NCBI GenBank assembly: GCA_003248565.1
Contig: QFOV01000081.1
Location: forward strand, 1-12,965
Origin: Stenotrophomonas sp.
Lineage (GTDB): Bacteria; Pseudomonadota; Gammaproteobacteria; Xanthomonadales; Xanthomonadaceae
Direction of reading: 5' to 3'
DNA length: 12,965 nucleotides
Shown in pieces: positions 1-7,759 of the stretch (position 1 is the stretch's first letter; every line of letters begins with the position of its first letter). The notes below the pieces were generated by a model that worked only from the letters and a program-made list of their open reading frames with translations, did no database searches and was not told the DNA's origin. The translations under genes were made by a program, and so were the position numbers.

Positions 1-317
1 GTCGAACCTTCGATCTCGTCCATGGTCAGCATGGTGCGGCGCTCGAATGCGCTCTCAATGCTGAACTTCAACTCGGCCACGCCCGGTGCCGGCGGCTTGC
101 GCAGGCTGCGCGGACCTACCGACGGCGTCACCGGCTTGGTCGACTTCGGCTTGGCAGCAGCAACCTCTTTGACCGGTGCCTTGACCGTCTTCGCAACAGG
201 CTTGGCGACCGGTTTGGTCGTTGCTGCGGCCTTTTTCTTCGGCGCGGCCTTTGCTGGCGCTGCCTTCTTGGCGGTCTTCTTGGTCACGGTCTTCCTGGTT
301 GCGGGCTTGCTTGCCAT
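1..317 (-). CDS. dapD: DapD, tetrahydrodipicolinate N-succinyltransferase (N-terminal part)
   Basis: The first 105 codons are present; the gene runs off the left edge. The enzyme succinylates tetrahydrodipicolinate in the cytoplasm, in the succinylase branch leading to meso-diaminopimelate and lysine. Identification rests on residues 81-94 and after (AELKFSIESAFERR...), which match the start of the E. coli-type enzyme (IIETAFERRAEIT). Before that lies an unusual extension of about 80 residues rich in Lys, Ala, Pro and Thr: 18 Lys in the first 61 residues and only one acidic residue before position 82, with KKTAKKAAPAK-type repeats. The frame stays open throughout and GGAG lies about 10 bases before the ATG, so the extension is probably translated. 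The ATG overlaps the glnD stop by one base (TGATG), suggesting coupled translation. The catalytic left-handed beta-helix part lies outside the window, so the name depends on this short match and on gene order. Confidence 0.78.
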   Translation of the reverse strand, partial: MASKPATRKTVTKKTAKKAAPAKAAPKKKAAATTKPVAKPVAKTVKAPVKEVAAAKPKSTKPVTPSVGPRSLRKPPAPGVAELKFSIESAFERRTMLTMDEIEGS

Positions 318-2956
318 CAGTGGGGGTCTCCTGGCTTGTTGTCGGGATCCAGGCAGGCAAGCAATGCGTCACGCAAGGCCTGCATGGAGGGTTCGGTAAG
401 GGGGTGATCGTGGCGATCGGTAAGTTGGAACTGGTCCTCGGCACGCTCGCCAAAGGTGGCGATGCGTGCGTCCTGCACGCGCAGGCGCTGGTCACGCAGC
501 ACATGCGCGACGTCGGCAAGCAGGCCGGGACGATCCGGCGCCACCAGGTTCAAGACGGTCCGGCCTTCATGACTGGCGTCGAGAAACTCGATGCGCGGGG
601 CGAAGCGGAAATGTTTGAGCTGCCGTGGCATCACCCGCCGCGAGGGACGCAGGATCAGGATATTGCCGGCCAGCGCCTTGCGCAGCACGGATTCCAGGCG
701 CGCGGCATCGCCGTCGGCGAAGCTGCCTGCCGGCGTCACCTCGAAGGTATCGAAGATGGTGTCATCGGGGCCGTCAAGCACGCGCGCGCGGTGAATGCCG
801 TAGCCGGCCCGGTCCAGTGTCATCACGATCGCGGCGAACAAGCCGTCACGGTCGGGCGAGTGCACGAACACTTCCAGTGCATCACTCTCGGGAGTAATCC
901 GCCGTACCTTGACCAGGGTGCCGCCCTTGTGGATTTCCACCAGGGACGCAGCCTGCCAGACCAACTGCTCCGGGCGGAAACGCACGAAGCTCTCATCCGG
1001 CATGGCCGCGAACTGGCGGTCGATCACCGCATCCCCATGACCAAGCAGGCGCATCTGCTCACGCACGTTGTCGCGCGCTTCCTGCACCCGCTCGGCCTCC
1101 GGCAGGGGATGTTCCAAGCCTTCGCGCAGCGCGCGACGGGTGGCGAAATACAGGTCGGCCAGCAGCCTGTCCTTCCATGCATTCCACATCTTGGGACTGG
1201 TACCGGCGATATCGGCGCAGGTAAGCAGGTACAGGTAGTCGAGACGATCACGGTCGCCGACCAGACCGGCAAAACGATGGATCACCTCGGGGTCGGTGAT
1301 GTCCTGCTTCTGCGCGGTCACCGACATGCGCAGGTGCTGCTCGACCAGCCACGCCACCAGTTCAGTGTCCGTGCTGCTCAGGCCATGTGCGCTGCAGAAT
1401 TCACGCGCATCCACCGCGCCCAGTTCGGAATGATCACCACCACGGCCCTTGGCGATGTCGTGGAACAGCCCCGCCAGCAGCAGCAACTCCGGCTTGCGCA
1501 GGCGCGGCCAGACTTCGTGGGCGATGGAGAAACGCTCGTCGGCGCGGCCGCTGGCGAACAAGGCCATGTTCCGCAGCACCATCAAGGTGTGCTGGTCCAC
1601 CGTGTAGACATGGAACAGATCGAACTGCATGCGCCCGGACACCGCGGCGAATGCGGGAATCCATTGCCCGAGCACGCCAAGCCGCGCCATCCGCGCCAGC
1701 GTATCGACCGCACGCGGACCGCGCAGCAAGGCCATGAACTGCTCGCGTACGTCGTCGTCCACGGCGGTGTAGTCAGGAATCTCGTCCAGCATCTCGGCCA
1801 GACCGCGGGCCGTCATCGAATGCAGGCCGCGCACATCGACGGTGCGTGACCAGCACGCGAACAAGGCAAAGATGCTGCGGATGTCGCCATGCGGCCAGAA
1901 CGGGTCGTCGGCGGACAGATAGCCGCGGCGCAGCGAGAACCCTTCACCTACCGGCTGCGGCGTCGCCTCACCGTCAAACTGTTCTTCAAAGCGTTGCAGC
2001 AGGCGGTCGCTGATGCGGCGGATCACCGTCGCACTGCGATAGAAGCCCTGCATCATCTTCTCCACGCCCAGGCTTTCGGCGTCATCGCCGAATCCCATGC
2101 GCGCGGCCAAGGTCTTCTGGTAATCGAAACGCAGCCGCTCTTCCGGCCGCTGCGCGACCAGGTGCAGGCCGAAACGCAGCCGTGCCAATACCTGGCGTTC
2201 GCGCTTCAGCGCGGCGGCCTCGTCCAGGCCCAGGTGGCCCAGCCCGACCAGCGCATCGATATTGCTGACTCCGAAGGCACGCAGTGCCATCCAGCCCAGG
2301 GTATTGAGATCGCGCAGGCCGCCCGGGCCGTCCTTGATGTCCGGCTCCAGGTTGTCTGCGGTATCACCGAAGCGCTGGTGGCGGGCAAGCAGCTCTTCGC
2401 GCTTGGCCAGGAAGTACTCGCGCGGCGGCCATACCAGGCTGGGCGCGACCGCCCGCGCCAGACCGTGCTGGGCGGTTGCGTCCGCAACCAGCGGTCGCGC
2501 CTCGATCAAGGCCGTCAACACCGTCTGGTCAGCTGCGGCGTGCACGCACTGCGTTGCCGAGCGCACCGCGTGGCTGGCCGGCAAGCCGGCATCCCACAGC
2601 AAGGCGAACAAGCGTGCCAGTGCGGCTTCATGCCGTTGCTGCACGTCGGTCTCGGCCAGTACCAGCAGGTCAATGTCCGAGCGCGGGAACAGCTCGCCAC
2701 GGCCGTAGCCACCGACCGCGAATAGCGCCAAGCCTGCAGTCGCAGGAATGCAGCGCTGCCAGGCTTCAATGATCAGCTGATCGACCGCACGCGCGCGCAG
2801 GCCGGGCAGACGCTCGACATTGTCGGTCAGCTCGAAGCGCTTGCCCAGGCGGGCATCGGTGTGGGCAAGTGACTGCCGTGCATCGGCAGCCCATTGCGCG
2901 TCACCGGCAGGATCTGCCGGCGTGTCCAGAATCGGGCCCGCCGGCAAAGAGGTCAT
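317..2956 (-). CDS. glnD: GlnD, bifunctional PII uridylyltransferase / uridylyl-removing enzyme
   Basis: This cytoplasmic nitrogen sensor uridylylates PII proteins (GlnB/GlnK) when glutamine is low and removes UMP when it is high, steering glutamine synthetase activity and NtrBC signalling. The 879 residues are close to the E. coli length. Domains in order: nucleotidyltransferase with VGGYGRGELFPRSDIDLL at 81-98 (metal-binding Asp94 and Asp96); the GlnD-type motif LEPDIKDGPGGLRDL at 203-217; an HD hydrolase domain with YTVDQHTL at 451-458 and LFHDIAKGRGGDHSE at 497-511 (His499-Asp500); and two C-terminal ACT domains at about 693-770 and 800-872, each with a PDRxGL glutamine-sensing loop. All key residues are present, so both activities are expected. 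The start overlaps the map stop by four bases (ATGA) and no good ribosome site lies before it, which favours coupling to map. Long open frames on the opposite strand here are shadows of its high GC content. Confidence 0.98.
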   Translation of the reverse strand: MTSLPAGPILDTPADPAGDAQWAADARQSLAHTDARLGKRFELTDNVERLPGLRARAVDQLIIEAWQRCIPATAGLALFAVGGYGRGELFPRSDIDLLVLAETDVQQRHEAALARLFALLWDAGLPASHAVRSATQCVHAAADQTVLTALIEARPLVADATAQHGLARAVAPSLVWPPREYFLAKREELLARHQRFGDTADNLEPDIKDGPGGLRDLNTLGWMALRAFGVSNIDALVGLGHLGLDEAAALKRERQVLARLRFGLHLVAQRPEERLRFDYQKTLAARMGFGDDAESLGVEKMMQGFYRSATVIRRISDRLLQRFEEQFDGEATPQPVGEGFSLRRGYLSADDPFWPHGDIRSIFALFACWSRTVDVRGLHSMTARGLAEMLDEIPDYTAVDDDVREQFMALLRGPRAVDTLARMARLGVLGQWIPAFAAVSGRMQFDLFHVYTVDQHTLMVLRNMALFASGRADERFSIAHEVWPRLRKPELLLLAGLFHDIAKGRGGDHSELGAVDAREFCSAHGLSSTDTELVAWLVEQHLRMSVTAQKQDITDPEVIHRFAGLVGDRDRLDYLYLLTCADIAGTSPKMWNAWKDRLLADLYFATRRALREGLEHPLPEAERVQEARDNVREQMRLLGHGDAVIDRQFAAMPDESFVRFRPEQLVWQAASLVEIHKGGTLVKVRRITPESDALEVFVHSPDRDGLFAAIVMTLDRAGYGIHRARVLDGPDDTIFDTFEVTPAGSFADGDAARLESVLRKALAGNILILRPSRRVMPRQLKHFRFAPRIEFLDASHEGRTVLNLVAPDRPGLLADVAHVLRDQRLRVQDARIATFGERAEDQFQLTDRHDHPLTEPSMQALRDALLACLDPDNKPGDPH

Positions 2957-3729
2957 GCCTGCGCGGATTCCGCCGGAGACAACGTCAACACCTCAACGCC
3001 ATCCTCGGTCACCACAATGGTGTGTTCCCACTGCGCCGAGAGCTTGCGGTCCTTGGTCACCACGGTCCAGCCATCGGGCAGCACCTTGGTGTAGCGGGTG
3101 CCTTCATTGATCATCGGCTCGATGGTGAAGGTCATGCCCTGCTTGAGCACCAGGCCCTGGCCCGGACGGCCGTAATGCAGTACCTGCGGCTCGTCGTGGT
3201 AGACCTTGCCGATACCGTGGCCGCAGTACTCACGCACCACGCTGAAGCGCTCGCCTTCGGCGAATTCCTGGATCGCATGGCCCACATCGCCCAGCGTCGC
3301 GCCCGGCTTGACCGCACGGATACCGCGCCACATCGCTTCCTTGGTGGTTTCCACCAGGCGCTTGGCCATCACCGACGGCGTGCCGACGTAATACATGCGA
3401 CTGGTGTCACCGTGCCAGCCATCCTTGATGACGGTCACGTCGATATTGACGATGTCGCCATCCTTGAGCACCTTGGCTTCACTGGGAATGCCGTGGCAGA
3501 TGACGTTGTTGACCGAGGTACACACGGTTTTGGGGAATCCGCGGTAGCCCACATTGGCCGGGATGGTGCCCTGCACGTTGATGATGTGGTCGTTGCAAAT
3601 GCGATCCAGCTCTTCGGTGGTGACACCGGGCTTGACGTGCGGGGTGATGATGTCGAGCACCTCAGCCGCCAGACGACCGGCGATGCGCATCTTCTCGATT
3701 TCTTCGGGGGTTTTCAGTTGGATTGCCAT
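2953..3729 (-). CDS. map: Methionine aminopeptidase, type I
   Basis: A metal-dependent cytosolic peptidase that removes the initiator methionine from new proteins when the second residue is small. The 258 residues align with E. coli Map over almost the whole length. The five metal ligands, Asp97, Asp108, His171, Glu204 and Glu235, and the catalytic His79 fall at the same numbers as in E. coli. Motifs include CHGIP, DGDIVNIDVTVIKDG, REYCGHGIG and MTFTIEPM. The chosen start is the ATG at 3729 (MAIQLKTPEEIEKM), which matches the family N-terminus. An in-frame ATG at 3747 would add MGDNRH and has no upstream ribosome site. The gene heads a leftward cluster with glnD (ATGA overlap) and dapD, and is divergent from the pilus genes. 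Its 5' end may be leaderless; see the separate site entry. Confidence 0.97.
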   Translation of the reverse strand: MAIQLKTPEEIEKMRIAGRLAAEVLDIITPHVKPGVTTEELDRICNDHIINVQGTIPANVGYRGFPKTVCTSVNNVICHGIPSEAKVLKDGDIVNIDVTVIKDGWHGDTSRMYYVGTPSVMAKRLVETTKEAMWRGIRAVKPGATLGDVGHAIQEFAEGERFSVVREYCGHGIGKVYHDEPQVLHYGRPGQGLVLKQGMTFTIEPMINEGTRYTKVLPDGWTVVTKDRKLSAQWEHTIVVTEDGVEVLTLSPAESAQA

Positions 3730-3735
3730 GTGTCG

Positions 3736-3741
3736 ATTATC
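3736..3741 (-). promoter_or_regulatory. Candidate -10 element of map
   Basis: Read on the minus strand this is GATAAT, five of six matches to the -10 consensus. Six bases separate it from the A of the map ATG at 3729, so initiation at the usual distance would start on or next to the start codon and give a leaderless mRNA. The hexamer 17 bases upstream (TTAGCG) is a poor -35. The competing reading is that the G-run at 3741-3745 is a ribosome site spaced about 11 bases from the ATG, with the promoter further right; no better promoter was seen there. Confidence 0.35.
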
Positions 3742-3747
3742 CCCCAT

Positions 3748-4105
3748 TTGGGCTTTTTCGCTAAGTGTTTCACATTAATGAACGCGGAGTCAGGCGCCAC
3801 TCCAGGATCCGGCCGTCACCTTTGCGACCGGAAGCACCGGCTGGCGACCTCCCTGGGCGCGCTCATGCGAATCACCCCTGACAAGCACCTGGGCGCAGCG
3901 TTCGCGCGGGTGTTCTGAGCCAGCGGGGAAACCGCAACCGTTCAGCGCGACGCCCCGATTGACCGAACTTAGCAAGATCCCCCGTTCAGGCGAAACTGCC
4001 TGCGTGAACACGTGCCGGCGCTGCGCTGTCGTGCTTTGCTCTGCGCGCACCCCGAGGCCATGCAGCATGGCCTCGCCGCTGCCGCCATTCGCCGGGAGAA
4101 TCGAC
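3748..4105. other. Divergent gene-free region between map and the pilus operon
   Basis: This stretch separates leftward map from the rightward pilus genes and must hold at least the pilus promoter. No convincing protein gene is seen: the open frames crossing it are continuations of frames shadowing map or the pilin. TTGACC at 3959-3964 resembles a -35, but no acceptable -10 lies 16-18 bases downstream, and a quick look for a sigma-54 -24/-12 pair failed, so I could not place the pilus promoter. An imperfect inverted repeat (GTTC-AGGC ... GCCT-GCGT-GAAC) lies at about 3984-4009. The strongest element is the perfect palindrome at 4053-4075, listed separately. Confidence 0.6.
4053..4075. repeat. 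Perfect 23-base palindrome in the pilus operon leader
   Basis: Two 11-base arms, CGAGGCCATGC and its exact reverse complement, flank a single A at 4064. In RNA this would fold as a stem of about 10 pairs closed by a three-base loop. It ends 18 bases before the pilin ribosome site (4094-4098) and 30 bases before the ATG. There is no following T-run, so it is not an ordinary intrinsic terminator. It could be an operator for a dimeric regulator or a leader hairpin affecting mRNA stability or translation; the sequence does not decide. Confidence 0.85.
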
Positions 4106-4618
4106 ATGCTCACGCGCACGCTCTTGATCACCGCAGCCAGCATCGCATTGACGGGAACTGCAGGCCTCACCCAGGCAGCGACACAGACCGCGCAGTTCCA
4201 GGTCCGCATCGTCATTACCGAGTCCTGTGATATTCAGGCCGTCGCCGCCAGCGACATCGACTTTGGCAGCGTGGCACGTGCCACCAGCACCCCGCTCGAC
4301 GCCCAGGGCACGCTGGAGGTGAACTGTACCAACGGCACCCCCTACACCATCGGCATGAACCCCGGCGCCAATGCCACCAGCACCACTGCCGCCGCCGACA
4401 ACCGGCGCATGAGCGACGGCGCCAGCAACTTCGTTGCCTATGGGTTGTACCGCGATGCCGGCCGGCAGAATTTTTGGGGCGAGGTGATCGGCACCGACAC
4501 CCTGGCCGGGACCGGCACTGCCAGCGCGCAGACGATTCCGGTATATGGCCGCGTGCCTTCCACCGATGCCCCAGCCGGCAGCTACGGCGACACGGTGATT
4601 GCCACGATCACGTATTGA
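4106..4618 (+). CDS. Spore coat U domain pilin (major subunit of a Csu-like archaic pilus)
   Basis: This is a secreted subunit of 170 residues. Residues 1-24 form a signal peptide (MLTRTLL, hydrophobic core, cleavage near TQA|A). The mature part is a single spore-coat-U (SCPU) domain: QFQVRIVITESCDIQ at the start, the IDFGS motif at 51-55, a likely disulfide between Cys41 and Cys74, and the family C-terminus YGRVPSTDAPAGSYGDTVIATITY split around 148-170. Such subunits polymerise by donor-strand exchange, the N-terminal strand of one completing the fold of its neighbour. The start at 4106 is set by the signal peptide and by GGGAG at 4094-4098; an open frame extends upstream to 3959 but lacks these. 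It is the first gene of the pilus operon and the only single-domain pilin in it, so it probably forms the shaft. Confidence 0.92.
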   Translation: MLTRTLLITAASIALTGTAGLTQAATQTAQFQVRIVITESCDIQAVAASDIDFGSVARATSTPLDAQGTLEVNCTNGTPYTIGMNPGANATSTTAAADNRRMSDGASNFVAYGLYRDAGRQNFWGEVIGTDTLAGTGTASAQTIPVYGRVPSTDAPAGSYGDTVIATITY

Positions 4619-4629
4619 GTCCTTACCAG

Positions 4630-5415
4630 ATGCAGCCCGCCTGCCCACGCGTCCGCAGCACCGCTCCGCGCCCTTTGCACCTGGCGCACTGGGGCCTGTT
4701 GCTGTTGGCCCCACTAGCAAGCGCCGGCAATCTGCAGGTTGCACCGATCCTGCTGGAGTTCGGTGAAGGTGTGCAGGCGCAGGCACTGTGGCTGGAGAAC
4801 AGCGGCGATCAGCCATTGCATGCACAGGTGCGCATACAGCGCTGGACCCAAAGCAATTCGGCTGACGTGCTCGAGCCATCGCAGATGCTGCTGGCGCGCC
4901 CTGCCATCGTCCAGATTGGCCCCGGCCAACGGCAGCTGGTACGCGTGCTGCGGCCCGCCCCTTTTTCCGCGGGCGATACGCAGGAGCAAGCCTATCGCCT
5001 GCTGGTGGATGAGCTGCCCGCCACCCACGTCAAACCCAACCAGGGCTTGAATTTCCTGCTGCGCTACTCGATCCCGGCGTTCGTCCTGCCTGCGGGGGCG
5101 AGCCCGCGCGAACCGGGAAGCAAGGCCGCTGCCGACACAAGCGGACTGCACGCCCGCTGGCAGCTAGACCCGGGCCTGCTGACCCTGACCGTACACAACA
5201 CGGGCGCACAGCGCGTACGCCTGAGCCAGTTGCGCTGGCTGCCCGAGAACGGCCCACCGATTGAACTGACACCCGGCCTGCTCGGCTATGTACTGGCAGG
5301 CCAACACATGCAGTGGACGCTGCCGCTGCCACGCCCCTTCCCCCTCACCGGCACTTTGCAGGCCAGGCTGAACGATGCCGCCATCCCGCAGCCGCTGCGC
5401 TCTGCTGACCTTTGA
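4630..5415 (+). CDS. Periplasmic pilus assembly chaperone (Csu-type)
   Basis: A PapD-like chaperone of 261 residues that would hold pilin subunits in the periplasm, cap them by donor-strand complementation and hand them to the usher. A signal peptide covers about 1-32 (Arg-rich start, WGLLLLAPLASA). The first immunoglobulin-like domain contains NLQVAPILLEF at 34-44, LWLENSGDQPLHAQVRIQRW at 53-72 and the G1-strand region RQLVRVLRPA at 101-110 followed by EQAYRLLVDELP at 119-130, the most recognisable chaperone signature. The second domain, about 172-258, is more divergent. It starts 11 bases after the pilin stop with only a weak ribosome site, so translation may depend on readthrough from the pilin gene. 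Its 3' end overlaps the usher start by 41 bases. No later in-frame ATG would keep the signal peptide. Confidence 0.93.
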   Translation: MQPACPRVRSTAPRPLHLAHWGLLLLAPLASAGNLQVAPILLEFGEGVQAQALWLENSGDQPLHAQVRIQRWTQSNSADVLEPSQMLLARPAIVQIGPGQRQLVRVLRPAPFSAGDTQEQAYRLLVDELPATHVKPNQGLNFLLRYSIPAFVLPAGASPREPGSKAAADTSGLHARWQLDPGLLTLTVHNTGAQRVRLSQLRWLPENGPPIELTPGLLGYVLAGQHMQWTLPLPRPFPLTGTLQARLNDAAIPQPLRSADL

Positions 5416-7759
5416 TCTGGCAATGCTCATGGCGAGTAGCTCCTCCCTGTCTGCCGCGCCTCCTGCCCGCCCGGATACGGCGCTCGTCGGCATTGGCGAA
5501 CAGCTGCCACAGGAGCTGTATCTGGAAGTCCGGATCAACCAGGGCAGCAGCACCCAGCTGGCACGCTTCATCGTTGCCGGACAACAGCTGTCCGCCAGCG
5601 CAGCGACATTGCAGGAACTGGGCCTGCGCCTGCCGGCGGGCGTAGGGCCCGACCAGCAATCGGTTGATCTTGCCCAACTGCCGGATATCCGGATCAGTTA
5701 CGACGGCCGCAACCAACGCCTCGCGCTGCAGCTGCCGCTGGCCGGACTGAATCGGCCACCCACTCAACTGAGTCTGGCAACGCCTCCCAGCATGCTCGCG
5801 ACAAGCGACAGCAGCCCCGGCCTCCTGTTCAACTACGACCTGCATGCGCAACAGCAACGCGGATACCGCAGTGCCAGCAGCTTCAGCGAGCTACGCCTGT
5901 TCGGCGTCGGGGCAGGCATCTGGTCAACCACACAGAACACCAGCCTGGACGCTGACCGAGGCCGCTGGCAGCACCGCAACATCCGCCTGGACAGCCGCTG
6001 GCAACTCGACCTGCCCGGTCCGATGCTCACCCTGGGCATTGGCGACACCCTGACCGGCGCGCTGGAATGGTCGCGCGCCGTCCGCATCGCCGGCGTACAC
6101 CTGTCACGCGATTTCTCCCTGCAACCCTACCGGGTGACCACACCATTGGCGTCATTCACCGGCGATGCCCTGCTGCCATCCACAGTCGACCTGTACATCA
6201 ATGGCATCCGCCAGGCCAGCCGCAACGTGCAACCAGGGCGATTCCAATTGGATGCCGCCCCCACCCTCAATGGCAGTGGCCAGGCGCAGCTGCTGGTGAC
6301 CGATATCAATGGGCAGCAGCGCATGCTGGAGTTTGCGCTGTACGGCACGCCCAGCCTGCTGCAGGCCGGCCTGAGCGACTGGTCACTGGATCTGGGCGTG
6401 TTGCGCGAGGATTACGGGCTGCGTTCCTTCGCTTACGGTGACAGGCCGATGGCCAGTGCCAGCCTGCGCCACGGCGTGCACCAGCACCTGACCATCGAAG
6501 CGCATACCGAGCTCAGCACTGACCTGCAGCTGGCCGGCATGGGTGCGGTGGCCCTGCTGGGCGAGCGCGGCGGGGTAGTGAGCGCCTCCTTCAGCAGCAG
6601 TCGCGCCGGCATCATGCGCGGACATCAACACGCACTGGGTTATCAATGGAGCGCGCATGGCTTCAGCGTCTCGGCCCGCACCCAGCGCAGCAGCAGCGAC
6701 TTCCGCGATGCCCCTGCGTTTCTAGCCAATGCGCTCCTGCCCCGCCGTACCGATCAATTCTTCGTGGGCCTGGGCAATGTCCACAGCGGCCAGTTCAGCC
6801 TCAGCTACATCTCCCAGCATTACCCCGGCAGCCTCCCCACCCGCCTGACCGGGCTGGGCTGGTCACGCAACCTGCATGGCAATGCCTGGTTCAGCGTGCA
6901 GCTCCAGCACGACCTCGACAACCGGCGCACGGACAGCGCCAACCTGTATCTCTCCCTGCCACTGGGGCGGCTTACCCAGCTCAGCAGCGCAGTACGCCAC
7001 GGCAGCGACGGCAACGCGCTTGCCCTGCAGGCAGGTCGCAGTGTGCCGGCGGATGCGGGCGGCTGGGGCTGGCGCGCGCAGGCAAGCCTGGGCACACGCC
7101 GCAGCGCCAATGCCGAACTGAGCCATCTGGGCGATGCCGGCCAGTGGCGTATCGGCATGGACTACGATCCCGACGCCGGTACCACCGGGTACGCCGATGC
7201 CAATGGCAGCATCGTGTGGTTCGGCCGCGGCATACGTGCACTGCGCCAGGTTGACGACGCGTTTGCCCTGGTATCGACCAATGGCGTGGCGCAGGTCCCG
7301 GTACGACTGGAGAACCGCTTGATCGGCAGCACCGATGCGCAAGGGCAGCTGCTGGTCACCCCACTGCGCGCCTGGCAACGCAACCTGATCAGCATCGACA
7401 CCCTTGGCTTGCCAATGGATTTGTCGCTGGATGCCCCGCAGCAGCTTGTGGTGCCTGCATCGGGCAGCGGTGCAAGCGTGGTTTTCAAGCTGCAACCAAG
7501 CCGCCCGCTGCGCCTGCAGGTCCGCGGCGCGGATGGGAAATGGCTGGGCGTCGGCAGCACGATCGCAGTCGAACTGGCAAGCCAGGTCGTCGCAACCACC
7601 GTCATCGGCCATGCCGGCGAGGTGTATCTGCAGGACCCGCCTGCCGGTGCGGTGCTGCGCATCCCGGTGGACGACAGCCACGACTGTGTGCTTCCCCTGC
7701 CCACCATCGTGCAAGGCAGCGATCCACCCGGCATCACGACACTGCAGTGCCAACCATGA
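5375..7759 (+). CDS. Outer membrane usher of a Csu-like chaperone-usher pilus
   Basis: A FimD/PapC-family pore that recruits chaperone-subunit complexes and threads the growing pilus through the outer membrane. The 794 residues are in the normal range for an archaic-type usher. Order: signal peptide at about 1-28; N-terminal binding domain (QELYLEVRINQG at 46-57, IVAGQQLSASAATLQELGLRLP at 66-87 in part, DIRISYDG at 104-111); a long beta-barrel; a plug region near 260-325 (STVDLYINGIRQAS at 269-282, VQPGRFQLD at 285-293, LLVTDINGQQ at 306-315); and C-terminal domains ending in a likely disulfide between Cys770 and Cys792. The start at 5375 is preferred because it supplies the basic, hydrophobic signal sequence and has AGG upstream; ATGs at 5423 and 5429 leave too short a signal. 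It overlaps the chaperone by 41 bases and the tip gene by four. Confidence 0.93.
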   Translation: MPPSRSRCALLTFDLAMLMASSSSLSAAPPARPDTALVGIGEQLPQELYLEVRINQGSSTQLARFIVAGQQLSASAATLQELGLRLPAGVGPDQQSVDLAQLPDIRISYDGRNQRLALQLPLAGLNRPPTQLSLATPPSMLATSDSSPGLLFNYDLHAQQQRGYRSASSFSELRLFGVGAGIWSTTQNTSLDADRGRWQHRNIRLDSRWQLDLPGPMLTLGIGDTLTGALEWSRAVRIAGVHLSRDFSLQPYRVTTPLASFTGDALLPSTVDLYINGIRQASRNVQPGRFQLDAAPTLNGSGQAQLLVTDINGQQRMLEFALYGTPSLLQAGLSDWSLDLGVLREDYGLRSFAYGDRPMASASLRHGVHQHLTIEAHTELSTDLQLAGMGAVALLGERGGVVSASFSSSRAGIMRGHQHALGYQWSAHGFSVSARTQRSSSDFRDAPAFLANALLPRRTDQFFVGLGNVHSGQFSLSYISQHYPGSLPTRLTGLGWSRNLHGNAWFSVQLQHDLDNRRTDSANLYLSLPLGRLTQLSSAVRHGSDGNALALQAGRSVPADAGGWGWRAQASLGTRRSANAELSHLGDAGQWRIGMDYDPDAGTTGYADANGSIVWFGRGIRALRQVDDAFALVSTNGVAQVPVRLENRLIGSTDAQGQLLVTPLRAWQRNLISIDTLGLPMDLSLDAPQQLVVPASGSGASVVFKLQPSRPLRLQVRGADGKWLGVGSTIAVELASQVVATTVIGHAGEVYLQDPPAGAVLRIPVDDSHDCVLPLPTIVQGSDPPGITTLQCQP

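Noticed and set aside
221..1849. Long plus-strand open frame (542 codons) opposite glnD
   Set aside because: It runs antisense to an unmistakable glnD, has no recognisable domain, and its composition is that expected from reading the complement of a GC-rich gene.
1889..2725. Second plus-strand open frame opposite the 5' half of glnD
   Set aside because: Same reason: an antisense shadow with no ribosome site or family resemblance.
2869..3918. Plus-strand open frame of 349 codons opposite map
   Set aside because: It covers map, whose active-site residues are all intact on the other strand; nothing in the frame resembles a protein family.
3959..3987. TTGACC as the -35 of the pilus promoter
   Set aside because: No acceptable -10 hexamer lies at 16-18 bases downstream, so it was not called.
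4053..4075. Palindrome as an intrinsic terminator or GTAG-type REP element
   Set aside because: No T-run follows on either strand and no GTAG/CTAC head flanks it, unlike the element at 9970-9993.
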